The notes under the pieces were generated by a model that did not search any database, had not been told where the DNA came from, and saw only the letters and a list, made by a program, of their open reading frames with translations. From the NCBI GenBank assembly GCA_040400875.1, contig JBBAPK010000029.1, forward strand, positions 1-37,670: a stretch of DNA of 37,670 bases, read 5' to 3'. This stretch comes from PBB1 sp040400875. GTDB lineage: Bacteria; Pseudomonadota; Gammaproteobacteria; Burkholderiales; Burkholderiaceae_C. The position numbers were made by a program, and so were the translations under genes. The stretch's first letter is position 1. Every line of letters begins with the position of its first letter. Shown here one piece after another: positions 23,299 through 32,668 of this stretch.

Positions 23299-24085
23299 TC
23301 TCGCTTCACGTCTTGCCCCTGGTGGCTCGCCGCGTCGTGCGGTGCGCGCTGCGTGCGGCTTGCTCGGTCTTGCGTTGCTGGCGGTGGCTGCGCCCGCGCT
23401 GGCACAAAGCACCGGTGCGAGCTTGCCGTTGATCGTCGGGCAGGGCGCCCAGGGTGCCAGCTATTCGGTGCCGATCCAGACGCTGCTGTTTTTCACCGCG
23501 CTGAGCTTCCTGCCGGCGGTGCTGCTGCTGATGACGGGGTTCACCCGCATCGTCATCGTGCTCAGCTTGTTGCGTCAGGCACTGGGCACGCAGGCCGCGC
23601 CACCCAATCAGGTGATCGTGGGCCTGAGCCTGTTTCTCACCTTTTTCGTGATGAGCCCGACCATAGACCGCGTCTACAAGGACGCCTACGAGCCGTTCAG
23701 CACCAACCAGATCGCATTCGATGAGGCGCTCAAGCGCGGCGAGGTGCCGATGCGCGAATTCATGATGAAGCAAACGCGCCAGGCCGATGTGATGCTGTTC
23801 GCGCGCCTGGCCAAGCTCGATCCTTCCATCAAGACCGAGGACGTGCCGTTCAAGGTGCTGGTGCCCGCATTCGTGACCAGCGAGCTCAAGAGCGCGTTCC
23901 AGATCGGCTTTCTGATCTTCATCCCCTTTCTGGTGATCGACATGATCGTGGCCAGCGTGCTGATGAGTCTGGGCATGATGATGCTGAGTCCCGTGCTGGT
24001 GGCGCTGCCCTTCAAGCTGATGCTGTTCGTGCTGGCTGACGGCTGGAATCTTTTGCTGGGTTCGCTGGCGGCGAGCTTCGCGTAG
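23288..24085 (+). CDS. fliP: Flagellar export gate protein FliP
   Basis: FliP forms the pentameric core of the flagellar type III export channel. The 265-residue protein begins with a cleavable signal peptide ending ALAQS, followed by the membrane segments of the family. The hallmark LPAVLLLMTGFTRIVIVLSL and GTQAAPPNQVIVGLSLFLT are present, as are FQIGFLIFIPFLVIDMIV and MMMLSPVLVALPFKL. Start choice: GTG at 23288 has GGGAG five bases upstream; a second in-frame GTG lies at 23282. Either overlaps the end of fliO. Confidence 0.95.
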   Translation: MPTDLASRLAPGGSPRRAVRAACGLLGLALLAVAAPALAQSTGASLPLIVGQGAQGASYSVPIQTLLFFTALSFLPAVLLLMTGFTRIVIVLSLLRQALGTQAAPPNQVIVGLSLFLTFFVMSPTIDRVYKDAYEPFSTNQIAFDEALKRGEVPMREFMMKQTRQADVMLFARLAKLDPSIKTEDVPFKVLVPAFVTSELKSAFQIGFLIFIPFLVIDMIVASVLMSLGMMMLSPVLVALPFKLMLFVLADGWNLLLGSLAASFA

Positions 24086-24095
24086 GGGAGCAGGC

Positions 24096-24365
24096 ATGGA
24101 CTCACAACAGGTATTCACCTTTGGCCAGCAAGCGCTGCACATGATGCTGATGCTGTCGGCGCCGCTGCTGCTGACGGTGCTGGCGGTGGGCTTGCTGGTG
24201 AGCATCTTCCAGGCGGCCACGCAGCTCAATGAGGCCACGCTGTCGTTCGTGCCCAAGATCCTGGCGGCGGTGGCGGTGCTCACCATCACCGGGCCGTGGA
24301 TGATCACCACGCTGGTCGAGTACCTGCAACGCATGCTGCAGGCCATCCCCACCGTGGTGGGCTGA
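24096..24365 (+). CDS. fliQ: Flagellar export gate protein FliQ
   Basis: FliQ is a two-helix membrane protein; several copies wrap around the FliP-FliR core. At 89 residues it has the standard size, with helices near 16-38 (MLMLSAPLLLTVLAVGLLVS) and 55-75, and the signature FQAATQLNEATLSFVPKI. GGGGAG lies just upstream of the ATG. It follows fliP by 10 bases. Confidence 0.96.
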   Translation: MDSQQVFTFGQQALHMMLMLSAPLLLTVLAVGLLVSIFQAATQLNEATLSFVPKILAAVAVLTITGPWMITTLVEYLQRMLQAIPTVVG

Positions 24366-24393
24366 GGCAGCCTGCGGTCTTCGCGGGGCTTGC

Positions 24394-25155
24394 GTGCTTA
24401 ATTTCACCGAAGCGCAGATCTGGGGCTGGGTCGGCCCGCTGTTGTGGCCCTTTTTGCGCGTGCTCGCGCTGATGGGCGCGATGCCGGTGTTTGCCCAGCG
24501 CAGCGTGCCCGTGCGCGTGCGCGTGGCGCTGTCTTTCCTGATCGCGCTGGCGGCCAGCGCTTCGCTGCCCGAGATGCCGGTGGTGCCGCTGGATTCACCG
24601 CTGGCCGCCATGCTGGTGGTGCAGCAGGTGCTCATCGGGCTGTCGATGGCCTTTGCGGTGCGCATCGTCTTTGCGGCGGTCGAGTTCGCCGGCGAGATCG
24701 GCGGCTTGCAGATGGGCTTGAACTTCGCCGGCTTCTTCGATCCCGCCTCGGGCGGGCAGACCACCGCGCTCAGCCGCTTCTTCGGCATGATCGTCTCGTG
24801 GTTGTTCATCGTGATCAACGGCCACTTGCTGATCATCGCGGCGGTGGTGCAAAGCTTTCATGCCTTTCCGGTGGGTCCCGAGCCCTTTGCCTTCCTGCGT
24901 GCGACGCGCCCCGAACTGTGGGGCGCCGAGATGTTCAGCTTGGGGCTGTGGATCGCGCTGCCGCTGATCGCCATGCTGATGTTCACCAACCTCGTGCTCG
25001 GTGTCATCGCCCGCGTGGCGCAGCAGATGAGCATCTTTTCGATCGGCTTTCCGATCACGCTGTCGGTGGGGATGGTCGGCGTGCTGCTGACGCTGTCGCT
25101 CATGGAGATGCCCTTCACCTCGGCGCTCGAGCGCATGCTGGGGATGTTTCAGTAG
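24394..25155 (+). CDS. fliR: Flagellar export gate protein FliR
   Basis: FliR is the single-copy subunit that completes the FliP-FliQ-FliR channel. The 253-residue protein has about six membrane segments and the family features RVLALMGAMPVFAQRSVPVR, LQMGLNFAGFFDPASGGQT and LFIVINGHLLII. The ending FTSALERMLGMF is also typical. The start is a GTG at 24394 (reading MLNFTEAQIWGW), with GGGG upstream; no in-frame ATG near the true N-terminus competes. Confidence 0.95.
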   Translation: MLNFTEAQIWGWVGPLLWPFLRVLALMGAMPVFAQRSVPVRVRVALSFLIALAASASLPEMPVVPLDSPLAAMLVVQQVLIGLSMAFAVRIVFAAVEFAGEIGGLQMGLNFAGFFDPASGGQTTALSRFFGMIVSWLFIVINGHLLIIAAVVQSFHAFPVGPEPFAFLRATRPELWGAEMFSLGLWIALPLIAMLMFTNLVLGVIARVAQQMSIFSIGFPITLSVGMVGVLLTLSLMEMPFTSALERMLGMFQ

Positions 25156-25276
25156 CCCAGCGCTGAACATCGGTAATGAGCGGGATTCACCCCGCTTCTT
25201 CGGCTCAAGTTCGGCCACCGGCTGGGAACAATCGAATCACGCAGATCCTGCGAGTTGATTCCCCCGCCCGAACGCC

Positions 25277-26440
25277 ATGGCCGACCAAGACAGTCAAGAT
25301 CGCCAGCTGCCAGCTTCAGCCAAGAAGCTGCAAAAGGCACGCGAGGACGGCAACGTCCCGCGCTCGCGTGATCTGGGCCACTTCGCGGCGCTGACGGTCG
25401 GCGGCATGGGCATCGCCTTGATGCTGCCCACGCTGACGGGCTGGCTGCAACGCAGCTTGCAGCGCAGCTTGCACTTCGGTGTCGAGGCGATGCGCGAACC
25501 CAAGGTGATGTTCGAGCAGCTGTCGCTGGTCACGCAGTCGCTGCTGTTCGTGGTGGCGCCCATGGGCTTGTTGATGACCCTCGTCGGTGTGGCCAGTGCC
25601 CTGGCAGTGGGCGGCTGGAACTTCACCTTGAAGCCGCTGGCGCCCAAGGCCACGCCGTTCAAGATCATTTCCGGATTCGGCCGCCTGTTTGCCAAGCAGC
25701 AAATGGTTGACGCGCTCAAGGCGTCTGTGCTGGCGCTGCTGCTGGGCACGGTGGGCTGCTTTTACCTGCTGTACCACGTCGATGAGTTCCGCGGACTGCT
25801 GGCCATGCCGCTGCCTGCGGCGCTGGCGCAGACGGGCTCGTCGATTCAGCAAGGCCTGTGGCTGCTGCTGGGCGTGCTGGCGCTGTTCGCGCTGGTCGAT
25901 GCGCCGCTGCAGAAGTACCTGCATGCCGACAGGCTGAAGATGAGCGTGCAGGAGCAAAAGCAAGAGCACAAGGAGTCCGAGGGCAGCCAGGAAGTCAAGT
26001 CCAGGCAGAAGCAGCTCATGCGCGAGGCCTCGCGCCGCCGCATGATGGCTGCGGTGCCCACCGCCGACCTGGTGGTCATGAACCCGACTCACTATGCGGT
26101 GGCGCTGAAATACGACGACACCCTGATGGGCGCACCGCGGGTGGTGGCCAAGGGCGCCGATCTGATCGCCATGGCCATTCGCGACCTGGCGCGCGACTCG
26201 CAGGTGCCGGTGCTGCAGGCCCCGGTGCTCGCCCGTGCGCTTTACGCCCACGCCGAACTCGACCGCGAGATCCCGGCCGCGCTGTTTGCCGCCGTGGCTC
26301 AGGTGCTCGCCTACGTTTACCAGATGCGCGCGGCGATGCGCGGACGCGCTGCCATGCCGGGCGAGTTGCCCGAATTGCCGGTGCCGCCCGAACTCGACCC
26401 GCACAACACCCTCAAGCCTTCAACGAAGGACGCTGAATGA
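25277..26440 (+). CDS. flhB: Flagellar export switch protein FlhB
   Basis: FlhB has four membrane helices and a cytoplasmic domain that cleaves itself to switch export from hook to filament substrates. The N-terminus KKLQKAREDGNVPRSRDL is the family hallmark. The self-cleavage site NPTH is at 269-272, the same numbering as the enteric protein. The 387-residue length is normal. It starts 121 bases after fliR, so a new transcript may start here; a TCAAGTTC at 25205-25212 has no matching -10. It overlaps flhA in an ATGA. Confidence 0.96.
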   Translation: MADQDSQDRQLPASAKKLQKAREDGNVPRSRDLGHFAALTVGGMGIALMLPTLTGWLQRSLQRSLHFGVEAMREPKVMFEQLSLVTQSLLFVVAPMGLLMTLVGVASALAVGGWNFTLKPLAPKATPFKIISGFGRLFAKQQMVDALKASVLALLLGTVGCFYLLYHVDEFRGLLAMPLPAALAQTGSSIQQGLWLLLGVLALFALVDAPLQKYLHADRLKMSVQEQKQEHKESEGSQEVKSRQKQLMREASRRRMMAAVPTADLVVMNPTHYAVALKYDDTLMGAPRVVAKGADLIAMAIRDLARDSQVPVLQAPVLARALYAHAELDREIPAALFAAVAQVLAYVYQMRAAMRGRAAMPGELPELPVPPELDPHNTLKPSTKDAE

Positions 26441-28524
26441 ACCCCCTCGCATTGCAGATCAAGGGCTGGTTCGGCCCCAACGCCGGCGCCATCAAGGCGC
26501 TGATGGCGCCGGTGTTCATCGTGATGGTGCTGTCGATGATGGTGCTGCCGCTGCCGCCCTTCTTGCTCGACGTGCTGTTCACCTTCAACATTGCGATGGC
26601 GCTGATGGTGATGATGGTGGCCTCGTACATGGTGCGCCCGCTCGACTTCGCAGCGTTTCCCACGGTGATCTTGCTGACCACCTTGCTGCGCCTGTCGCTC
26701 AACGTGGCTTCGACCCGCGTGGTGCTCATGGAAGGCCACACCGGCCCCGGCGCTGCGGGCGCGGTGATCGAGTCGTTCGGCCACTTCCTGGTCGGTGGCA
26801 ACTTTGCCGTCGGCCTGATCGTCTTCGCCATCTTGGTGGTCATCAACTTCGTGGTGGTCACCAAGGGCGCCGAGCGCATCGCCGAAGTCGGCGCGCGCTT
26901 CACCCTGGACGCCATGCCCGGCAAGCAGATGGCCATCGACGCCGACCTCAACGCTGGCCTGATCGACGAGAAGGAAGCCAAGCGCCGCCGCGCCGAAGTG
27001 GGCGACGAAGCCGAGTTCTTCGGCTCCATGGACGGCGCCAGCAAGTTCGTGCGCGGCGACGCGATGGCCGGCTTGCTGATCTTGTTCATCAACATCATCG
27101 GCGGCTTCATCATCGGCGTGGCGCAGCACGGCCTGTCGGCTGGCGAGGCCGCCGACAGCTACATCGTGCTGGCCGTGGGCGATGCGCTGGTCGCGCAGAT
27201 TCCGGGTCTGCTGATCTCGGTGGCCGCAGCCATGGTGGTCTCGCGCGTGGGCAAGGACCAGGACGTGGGCACCCAGATCGCCGCGCAGATGTTCAACTCG
27301 CCGCGTTCGCTGGCCATCACCGCCAGCGTGATCGGCGCGTTGGGCCTGATTCCTGGCATGCCGCACGTGGTGTTCCTGCTGATCGCAGGCGCGCTGGGCT
27401 ACGCAGCCTGGTGGATGCGCGAGCGCGATCGCCGCGCCAAGGCCGCGCCGACCAAGTCGCTGGCGGCGACGCCTGAAGCCAATGCCGAAGCCAGCTGGGA
27501 CGACCTGCTGCCCATCGACACCCTGGGCCTGGAAGTGGGCTACCGGCTGATCTCGCTGGTCGACAAGGCGCGCGATGGCGATCTGCTGGTGCGCATCAAG
27601 GGCGTGCGGCGCAAGTTCGCGCAGGACGTGGGCTTCCTGCCGCCGCCGGTGCACATCCGCGACAACCTCGAGCTCAAGCCCAGCATGTACCGCCTGACGC
27701 TGCGTGGCGCGGTGGTGGGCGAGGGCGAGGCCTTCCCAGGCATGTGGCTGGCCATCAACCCCGGTGGCGCTTCCACCAACCTGATCGGCACGCGCACCAC
27801 CGACCCGGCGTTCGGCCTGCCAGCCGTGTGGATTGAGGAACGTCAGCGTGAAACAGCCCAAATGAGCGGCTTTACCGTGGTTGATTGCTCGACCGTGGTG
27901 GCCACCCATCTTTCACACTTGATGCAACTCCACGCCGCCAAGCTGTTGGGTCGGGTGGAGGTCCAGCAACTGGTCGAACACGTGACCAAACTGGCTCCCA
28001 AGATGATCGAGGATGTGGTGCCCAAGATGGTTTCGATTCCCGCCCTGCAAAAAGTGCTCCAGCTCTTGCTGGAAGAAGGCGTGCACATCCGCGACATGCG
28101 CTCCATCGTCGAGAGCCTGGCCGAACACGCATCGACTGTCACCGACCCGGCCGAGCTGGCCCGCCGCATCCGCGTGCACCTGGCACCGTCCATCGTTCAG
28201 CAGATCTATGGCCCGAGCAAGGAGCTCGACGTCATCGCGCTCGAACCCGACCTCGAGCGTCTGGTCACCCAGGCGCTCACCTCGCCGCATGGCGCATCGC
28301 TCGATCCCGGCGTGGCCGACAACCTCGGCCGGCACGCCGCCGAATCGGCCAAGCGCCAGGAAGACCTCGGATTGCCAGCTTGCCTGCTGGTGCCCGACCT
28401 GATCCGCGCGCCGATGGCCCGATTGCTCAAGCGAGCCGCACCGCGCATGCGGGTGCTGGCTCACAGCGAAATTCCTGAAACGCATTCGATCCGCATCGGG
28501 TCGGTCATTGGAGGTACAGCATGA
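26437..28524 (+). CDS. flhA: Flagellar export gate protein FlhA
   Basis: FlhA is the nonameric export-gate protein; its cytoplasmic ring binds chaperone-substrate complexes. The 695-residue protein has about eight membrane helices in its first half. The family signature LLRLSLNVASTRVVLMEG lies between them, followed by the cytoplasmic FHIPEP loop region (LDAMPGKQMAIDADLNAGLI). The conserved C-terminal half includes VGYRLISLVDK and LGRVEVQQLVEHV. Length and motifs are standard. Both ends overlap neighbouring genes in ATGA. Confidence 0.97.
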   Translation: MNPLALQIKGWFGPNAGAIKALMAPVFIVMVLSMMVLPLPPFLLDVLFTFNIAMALMVMMVASYMVRPLDFAAFPTVILLTTLLRLSLNVASTRVVLMEGHTGPGAAGAVIESFGHFLVGGNFAVGLIVFAILVVINFVVVTKGAERIAEVGARFTLDAMPGKQMAIDADLNAGLIDEKEAKRRRAEVGDEAEFFGSMDGASKFVRGDAMAGLLILFINIIGGFIIGVAQHGLSAGEAADSYIVLAVGDALVAQIPGLLISVAAAMVVSRVGKDQDVGTQIAAQMFNSPRSLAITASVIGALGLIPGMPHVVFLLIAGALGYAAWWMRERDRRAKAAPTKSLAATPEANAEASWDDLLPIDTLGLEVGYRLISLVDKARDGDLLVRIKGVRRKFAQDVGFLPPPVHIRDNLELKPSMYRLTLRGAVVGEGEAFPGMWLAINPGGASTNLIGTRTTDPAFGLPAVWIEERQRETAQMSGFTVVDCSTVVATHLSHLMQLHAAKLLGRVEVQQLVEHVTKLAPKMIEDVVPKMVSIPALQKVLQLLLEEGVHIRDMRSIVESLAEHASTVTDPAELARRIRVHLAPSIVQQIYGPSKELDVIALEPDLERLVTQALTSPHGASLDPGVADNLGRHAAESAKRQEDLGLPACLLVPDLIRAPMARLLKRAAPRMRVLAHSEIPETHSIRIGSVIGGTA

Positions 28525-30200
28525 ACGTCAAACGTTTCACCGCGCGCAGTTCGCGAGAGGCTCTGGCCATGGTTCGCCAGGCCCTGGGCGAAGACGCCAT
28601 CGTGCTGTCCACCAGACCCTCAGGCGACGGCGTCGAGGTGGTGGCGATGGCCCCCGAAAGCATGCAGCAGATCGAGCGCATGGCCACCGATGGCGGCCCT
28701 GCGACCGCACCGCTCATGGCGTCATCTGCTCAGACCCGGGCGACTGCGCCTGCCGCAGCGCGTCAGCGTGCGTCGCTGGCGTCGCGCACCGCAGCGGCCA
28801 TGCCCATGCCCACCGAGGCGCTGGCCGAATCGTCGGTCGACGACGATGTGGCGCGGCTGAACATGAGCACCTTGTCGTTTCAGGACTATGTGCGCGAGCG
28901 CATGCTCAAGCGTCGGCAGCTCGCGCTGCAGGCCGAATCGGCTTCGTCACGCCCGGCTCTGGCAGCCGACAGCGCGCCTGGCGTGCTGGCATCGCGCATG
29001 ACCGACAAGCCAGCAAGCCCCAAGGCTGCGCCAGCCAAGGCGAAAGCCCCCGAGAACATGCCGGCGCTCACCGCGCTGCACAGCGAAGCGGCTGCGATGT
29101 ATGTCGATCCACCGCCCCTGACGCTGGCCCATGAGCCGCCCGTGCTGCGCGAAGAGGTTCGTAGCCGCGCCCGGGTGCCGGCTGCCGCTGCACCATCTGC
29201 CGCTGCCGATGCCGGCGTGGCGCGCCGCGACCAGCAAGACATGATGAACGAGCTGCGCAGCATGAAAGGCATGATCGAAGAGCGCTTTGGCGCGCTGGCC
29301 TTCATGGAAAAACTGCAGCGCCAGCCCGCACAGGCGCGGCTGACGCAAAAGCTGCTCGACTGCGGCTTTTCGCCTGCGCTGATTCGTCGCTTGGCCGATG
29401 GCATGGGCCCTGAGGTCACCGACGAGATGGCCTGGGCGGCCCATGTGCTCGAGCGCAATTTGCACAGCGCCGATCGCGAGAGCGCTCTCGAAGACCAGGG
29501 CGGCGTGTTCGCGCTGGTCGGTGCCACCGGTGTGGGCAAGACCACCACCACCGCCAAGCTCGCTGCGGCCTTCGCCACGCGCTACGGCGCCGCGCACCTG
29601 GGCCTGATCACGCTGGACGCTTACCGCGTTGGCGCCCACGAACAGCTGCGCGCCTACGGCCGCATCCTCGGTGTGCCGGTGCACACCGCGCACGACCGCG
29701 CCTCGCTCGAAGACCTGCTCGATTTGCTGTCGGCCAAAAAGATGGTGCTCATCGACACCGCCGGCATGGCCCAGCGCGACACGCGCACCCGTGAGTTGCT
29801 CGACATGCTGGCTCACCAGTCGATCCACAAGCTGCTGGTGGTCAATTCGGCCGCGCAGGGCGAGACGATCGAAGACGTGCTGGTGTCCTACCGCGCCAGC
29901 GCCTGCCGCGGCGTGGTGCTGTCAAAGATGGACGAAGCCGTCAAGCTCGGCCCGGCGCTCGACGCGCTGATCCGCCACAAGCTCACCGTGCTCGGCGTGG
30001 CCAACGGCCAGCGGGTGCCTGAAGACTGGCACCGCCTGTCGTCACACGCGCTGATCCACCGCTCGCTGCACCCCACCGTGGGCAGCGCCTACCGCATGGA
30101 TTCCAGCGAAGTGAACCTGGTCTTCGCCGCACCGCAAAACCAGTCGCATCCCACGCCTGGCAAGGCTGTGCGTCACGACGAACTGGCAGCCGCCCTGTGA
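28521..30200 (+). CDS. flhF: Flagellar placement GTPase FlhF
   Basis: FlhF is an SRP-family GTPase that positions the flagellum, usually at a cell pole. The 559-residue protein has the B-domain start MNVKRFTARSSREALAMV, a long variable Ala-rich linker (about 60-250), and an NG domain. The P-loop GATGVGKTT covers 334-342, with DTAGMAQRD and SKMDEAVKLG (nucleotide specificity) behind. It runs longer than many relatives because of the linker. It overlaps flhA (ATGA) and the FlhG-like gene (GTGA). Confidence 0.96.
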   Translation: MNVKRFTARSSREALAMVRQALGEDAIVLSTRPSGDGVEVVAMAPESMQQIERMATDGGPATAPLMASSAQTRATAPAAARQRASLASRTAAAMPMPTEALAESSVDDDVARLNMSTLSFQDYVRERMLKRRQLALQAESASSRPALAADSAPGVLASRMTDKPASPKAAPAKAKAPENMPALTALHSEAAAMYVDPPPLTLAHEPPVLREEVRSRARVPAAAAPSAAADAGVARRDQQDMMNELRSMKGMIEERFGALAFMEKLQRQPAQARLTQKLLDCGFSPALIRRLADGMGPEVTDEMAWAAHVLERNLHSADRESALEDQGGVFALVGATGVGKTTTTAKLAAAFATRYGAAHLGLITLDAYRVGAHEQLRAYGRILGVPVHTAHDRASLEDLLDLLSAKKMVLIDTAGMAQRDTRTRELLDMLAHQSIHKLLVVNSAAQGETIEDVLVSYRASACRGVVLSKMDEAVKLGPALDALIRHKLTVLGVANGQRVPEDWHRLSSHALIHRSLHPTVGSAYRMDSSEVNLVFAAPQNQSHPTPGKAVRHDELAAAL

Positions 30201-31006
30201 ACGCAAGCGCTTCCATGATCCCCATGAAATCCGTGTCTTCCAGGCCTCTCGACCAAGCCGATGGCTTGCGGCGTTTGTTTGCCCACTCGCAGGTGTGCTT
30301 CGTGCCGGTGGTGTCCAACCCGCATCTGGCCTTTGGTGGTGTGATGCTCGAGCGGCTGTGCAGCGGTTTTGCCGAGCAAGGCTGCCACACGCTGGTGGTC
30401 GACGCGGCCGAGAACTCGCCCGAACCCGGCGAGATGGCCGACGTCGATCTGGCCGCGTGCATCGAGACGCTGTCGGGCGAGGTGTCGTATCTGGCCGCCC
30501 GCGGACTGCCGCTGCGCCACGTGAATTCACGAGGCTCCACCGCCGGGCTGCTCGACGCGCTCGAGCGCGCCGCACCTGCAGCCGATGTGGTGCTGGTGCA
30601 TGCCTCGGCGAGCGACTTGTGCCGGCTGTTCACGAACAACGATTTGCTGAGCCGCCCGCGTCCGCTGCTGCTGGCCGAGGACCATCCGATCAGCGTCAAG
30701 CACGCCTACTCGAGCCTGAAGCTGCTGACCCAGCGAGCCGGTTTGATGGTGCACGACCTGATGCTGGTGGCAGCACCCCAGTCGCCGCGTGCCGAGCGCA
30801 TCGCCATTCAGATTGCTACCTGCGCCGATGACTTTCTGGGTGCGGTGCTGCACGACTGGATTCAGGTCGACCCGGCCGGCGATGCGCGTGCTGCCGTTTC
30901 GCCCGCGCTGCGTCGCTGGGTGCGTGACACTCTTCAAATTGCCACTGGCGTTGCAGCCGGTGGGTACCCCGCACAGATGGAAATGCGCGAGAGCGCATTC
31001 AACTGA
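30197..31006 (+). CDS. flhG: FlhG-like protein lacking a Walker A motif (degenerate MinD/FleN family)
   Basis: FlhG (FleN) is normally a MinD-type ATPase that limits flagellar number and stimulates FlhF. This 269-residue protein lies in the standard flhF-flhG-fliA position. Its N-terminus has LDQADGLRRLF (18-28), matching the DQAxxLR motif through which FlhG activates FlhF. The KGGVGKT P-loop is missing: at 36-50 the sequence reads VPVVSNPHLAFGGVM. A MinD-like second strand remains (TLVVDAAEN, 65-73), as does the C-terminal EDHPISVKHAYSSLKLLTQ. It probably keeps FlhF contact but cannot hydrolyse ATP in the usual way. The GTG at 30197 overlaps the flhF stop; an ATG at 30215 is an alternative. 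Confidence 0.8.
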   Translation: MNASASMIPMKSVSSRPLDQADGLRRLFAHSQVCFVPVVSNPHLAFGGVMLERLCSGFAEQGCHTLVVDAAENSPEPGEMADVDLAACIETLSGEVSYLAARGLPLRHVNSRGSTAGLLDALERAAPAADVVLVHASASDLCRLFTNNDLLSRPRPLLLAEDHPISVKHAYSSLKLLTQRAGLMVHDLMLVAAPQSPRAERIAIQIATCADDFLGAVLHDWIQVDPAGDARAAVSPALRRWVRDTLQIATGVAAGGYPAQMEMRESAFN

Positions 31007-31023
31007 CTTTCCGGAGCCAAAAC

Positions 31024-31743
31024 ATGTCCACGTACACCGCCAAAGGACAGCTCGACAACTCGTCGATGCTCAAGCAGTACAGCCCGCTGGTGCGCAGACT
31101 GGCCCACCAGATGATCGCCAAGCTGCCGGCCAACGTCGAGCTCGACGACCTGATTCAGGTGGGCATGATCGGCCTGGCCGATGCGCTCACGCGCTTCGAC
31201 GTGGCGCAGGGAGTGCAGTTCGAGACCTTCGCCACCCAGCGCATCCGCGGCGCCATGCTCGACGAGCTGCGTGGCAACGATTACCTCTCGCGCGGCACGC
31301 GCAAGCAGCAGCGCACCATCGAGTCGGCGGTGCACAAGCTCGAGCAACGCATGGGCCGCGCGCCGGTTGAAAGCGAAATCGCCCGCGAGATGGGCATCAC
31401 GCTGCTCGAATACCAGGAGCTGCTGGGCAAGGTGCGCGGCACGCAACTGGTCTACCTCGAGGACATGTCTGGAGACGACGGCGACCAGGACTTTCTCGAC
31501 CGCCACGTGGCCGATGAATCGTTCAACCCGCTGGCGCAGTTGCAAGACAACCGCATGCGCGAGGCGCTGGTGGCCGGCATCAAGATGCTGCCCGAGCGCG
31601 AGCAGTACGTCATGAGCATGTACTACGAGCACGACATGAATCTCAAGGAAATCGCCGCGGTGCTCAAGGTCACCGAGTCGCGGGTGTGCCAGCTGCACAG
31701 CCAGTCGATCGCGCGGCTGCGCGTCAAGCTGCGCGAATACTGA
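31024..31743 (+). CDS. fliA: Flagellar sigma factor FliA (sigma-28)
   Basis: FliA directs RNA polymerase to late flagellar promoters and is held in check by the anti-sigma factor FlgM. The 239-residue protein has region 2 (VELDDLIQVGMIGLADAL, then FETFATQRIRGAMLDELR), region 3 (APVESEIAREMGI) and region 4 with the helix-turn-helix LKEIAAVLKVTESRVCQLH. Length is normal. It is the probable reader of the sigma-28 sites found at 6393-6482, 8731, 10326 and 11994. CCGGAG lies just upstream of the ATG. Confidence 0.97.
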   Translation: MSTYTAKGQLDNSSMLKQYSPLVRRLAHQMIAKLPANVELDDLIQVGMIGLADALTRFDVAQGVQFETFATQRIRGAMLDELRGNDYLSRGTRKQQRTIESAVHKLEQRMGRAPVESEIAREMGITLLEYQELLGKVRGTQLVYLEDMSGDDGDQDFLDRHVADESFNPLAQLQDNRMREALVAGIKMLPEREQYVMSMYYEHDMNLKEIAAVLKVTESRVCQLHSQSIARLRVKLREY

Positions 31744-31771
31744 TCGGCCACTGCGCCCGATCCGAAAGCCC

Positions 31772-32545
31772 TTGAAGGCCTGGCCCTGGCCCCTGCCGGC
31801 GCTGCTGAGCTGGGCACTGGCGTGGGCCGTTTTTGCTGTGTTGCGATCGGCCGATGCGAGCGCGTCGGTCGCGCTGCTGGCGGGCGTGCTCGCAGGCGGG
31901 TTGCCAGCGGTGATTTCGCCTTGGCCTTTGACCGTGTGGCGCCGTGCCTTCATGGCCGGCGGCTTTCCGCTGTCGCTGGCACTGAGCGGCACGGCGGCGG
32001 CTGAACTGCCGGCCTGGGCTTGGTTGCTGCCGCTGGCGCTGCTGGCGGCCATCTATCCGGTCAAGGCGTGGCGCGATGCCCCATTTTTCCCGACGCCGCG
32101 TGGTGCTCTCAAGGGCCTCGCCCGACTGGCGCCGCTGCGCGCTGATGCCCGCGTGCTCGAAGCCGGCTGCGGGTTGGGCGACGGCTTGCGCGAACTGCAC
32201 TCCGAATTTCCGCAGACGCGCATCGACGGCATCGAGTGGAGCTGGCCGCTGCGTCTGGCGTGCCAGTGGCGCTGCGGCTTTGCACGCGTTCGCCGTGGTG
32301 ACATCTGGCAGGCCGACTGGTCGCCTTTCCAGATGGTCTACCTGTTCCAGCGCCCCGAGAGCATGCCGCGCGCCGTCGACAAGGCCGCACGCGAACTGAC
32401 ACACGGCAGCTGGCTGGCGAGTCTTGAATTCGAGGCACTGCAGCTCGAGCCCGACGCGGTTCACCGCTGCAAGGATGGCCGCTGCGTGTGGCTGTATCAG
32501 CAGCCGTTCAAGCCACGCACCGCGCACCCGGCAGCCCACGGCTGA
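31772..32545 (+). CDS. Class I SAM-dependent methyltransferase with hydrophobic N-terminus
   Basis: The first roughly 95 residues contain three or four hydrophobic stretches (ALLSWALAWAVFAVL, AWLLPLALLAAIYPVKAW), so the protein is probably inner-membrane anchored. A class I methyltransferase fold follows, with motif I as LEAGCGLGDGL (129-139), an acidic residue in GIEWSWPL, and a GDIWQADW segment. The start is a TTG at 31772, 28 bases after fliA; no in-frame ATG fits the N-terminus. The substrate is unknown. Its position directly behind fliA suggests co-transcription, but no flagellar role is shown. Confidence 0.75.
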   Translation: MKAWPWPLPALLSWALAWAVFAVLRSADASASVALLAGVLAGGLPAVISPWPLTVWRRAFMAGGFPLSLALSGTAAAELPAWAWLLPLALLAAIYPVKAWRDAPFFPTPRGALKGLARLAPLRADARVLEAGCGLGDGLRELHSEFPQTRIDGIEWSWPLRLACQWRCGFARVRRGDIWQADWSPFQMVYLFQRPESMPRAVDKAARELTHGSWLASLEFEALQLEPDAVHRCKDGRCVWLYQQPFKPRTAHPAAHG

Positions 32546-32668
32546 GGCCCAAGCCCGAGCGCGCACTCGCACTCGCACTCCCACTCGGCCTTGCGGTCAA
32601 AATCGCGGCCTGAGTGCTGCCGCTGTTCACGGTGCGTGGCTCAGCCATCCAACCCAGGGAGTGCGTCC

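Noticed and set aside
25205..25230. TCAAGTTC upstream of flhB resembling a sigma-28 -35 element
   Set aside because: At the expected distance the sequence is GGGAACAA, with only four of eight -10 matches. flhB is also expected to be an earlier-class gene.
32555..32586. Short GCACTC tandem repeat
   Set aside because: Only three to four imperfect units in an intergenic spot, too short to call a functional repeat.
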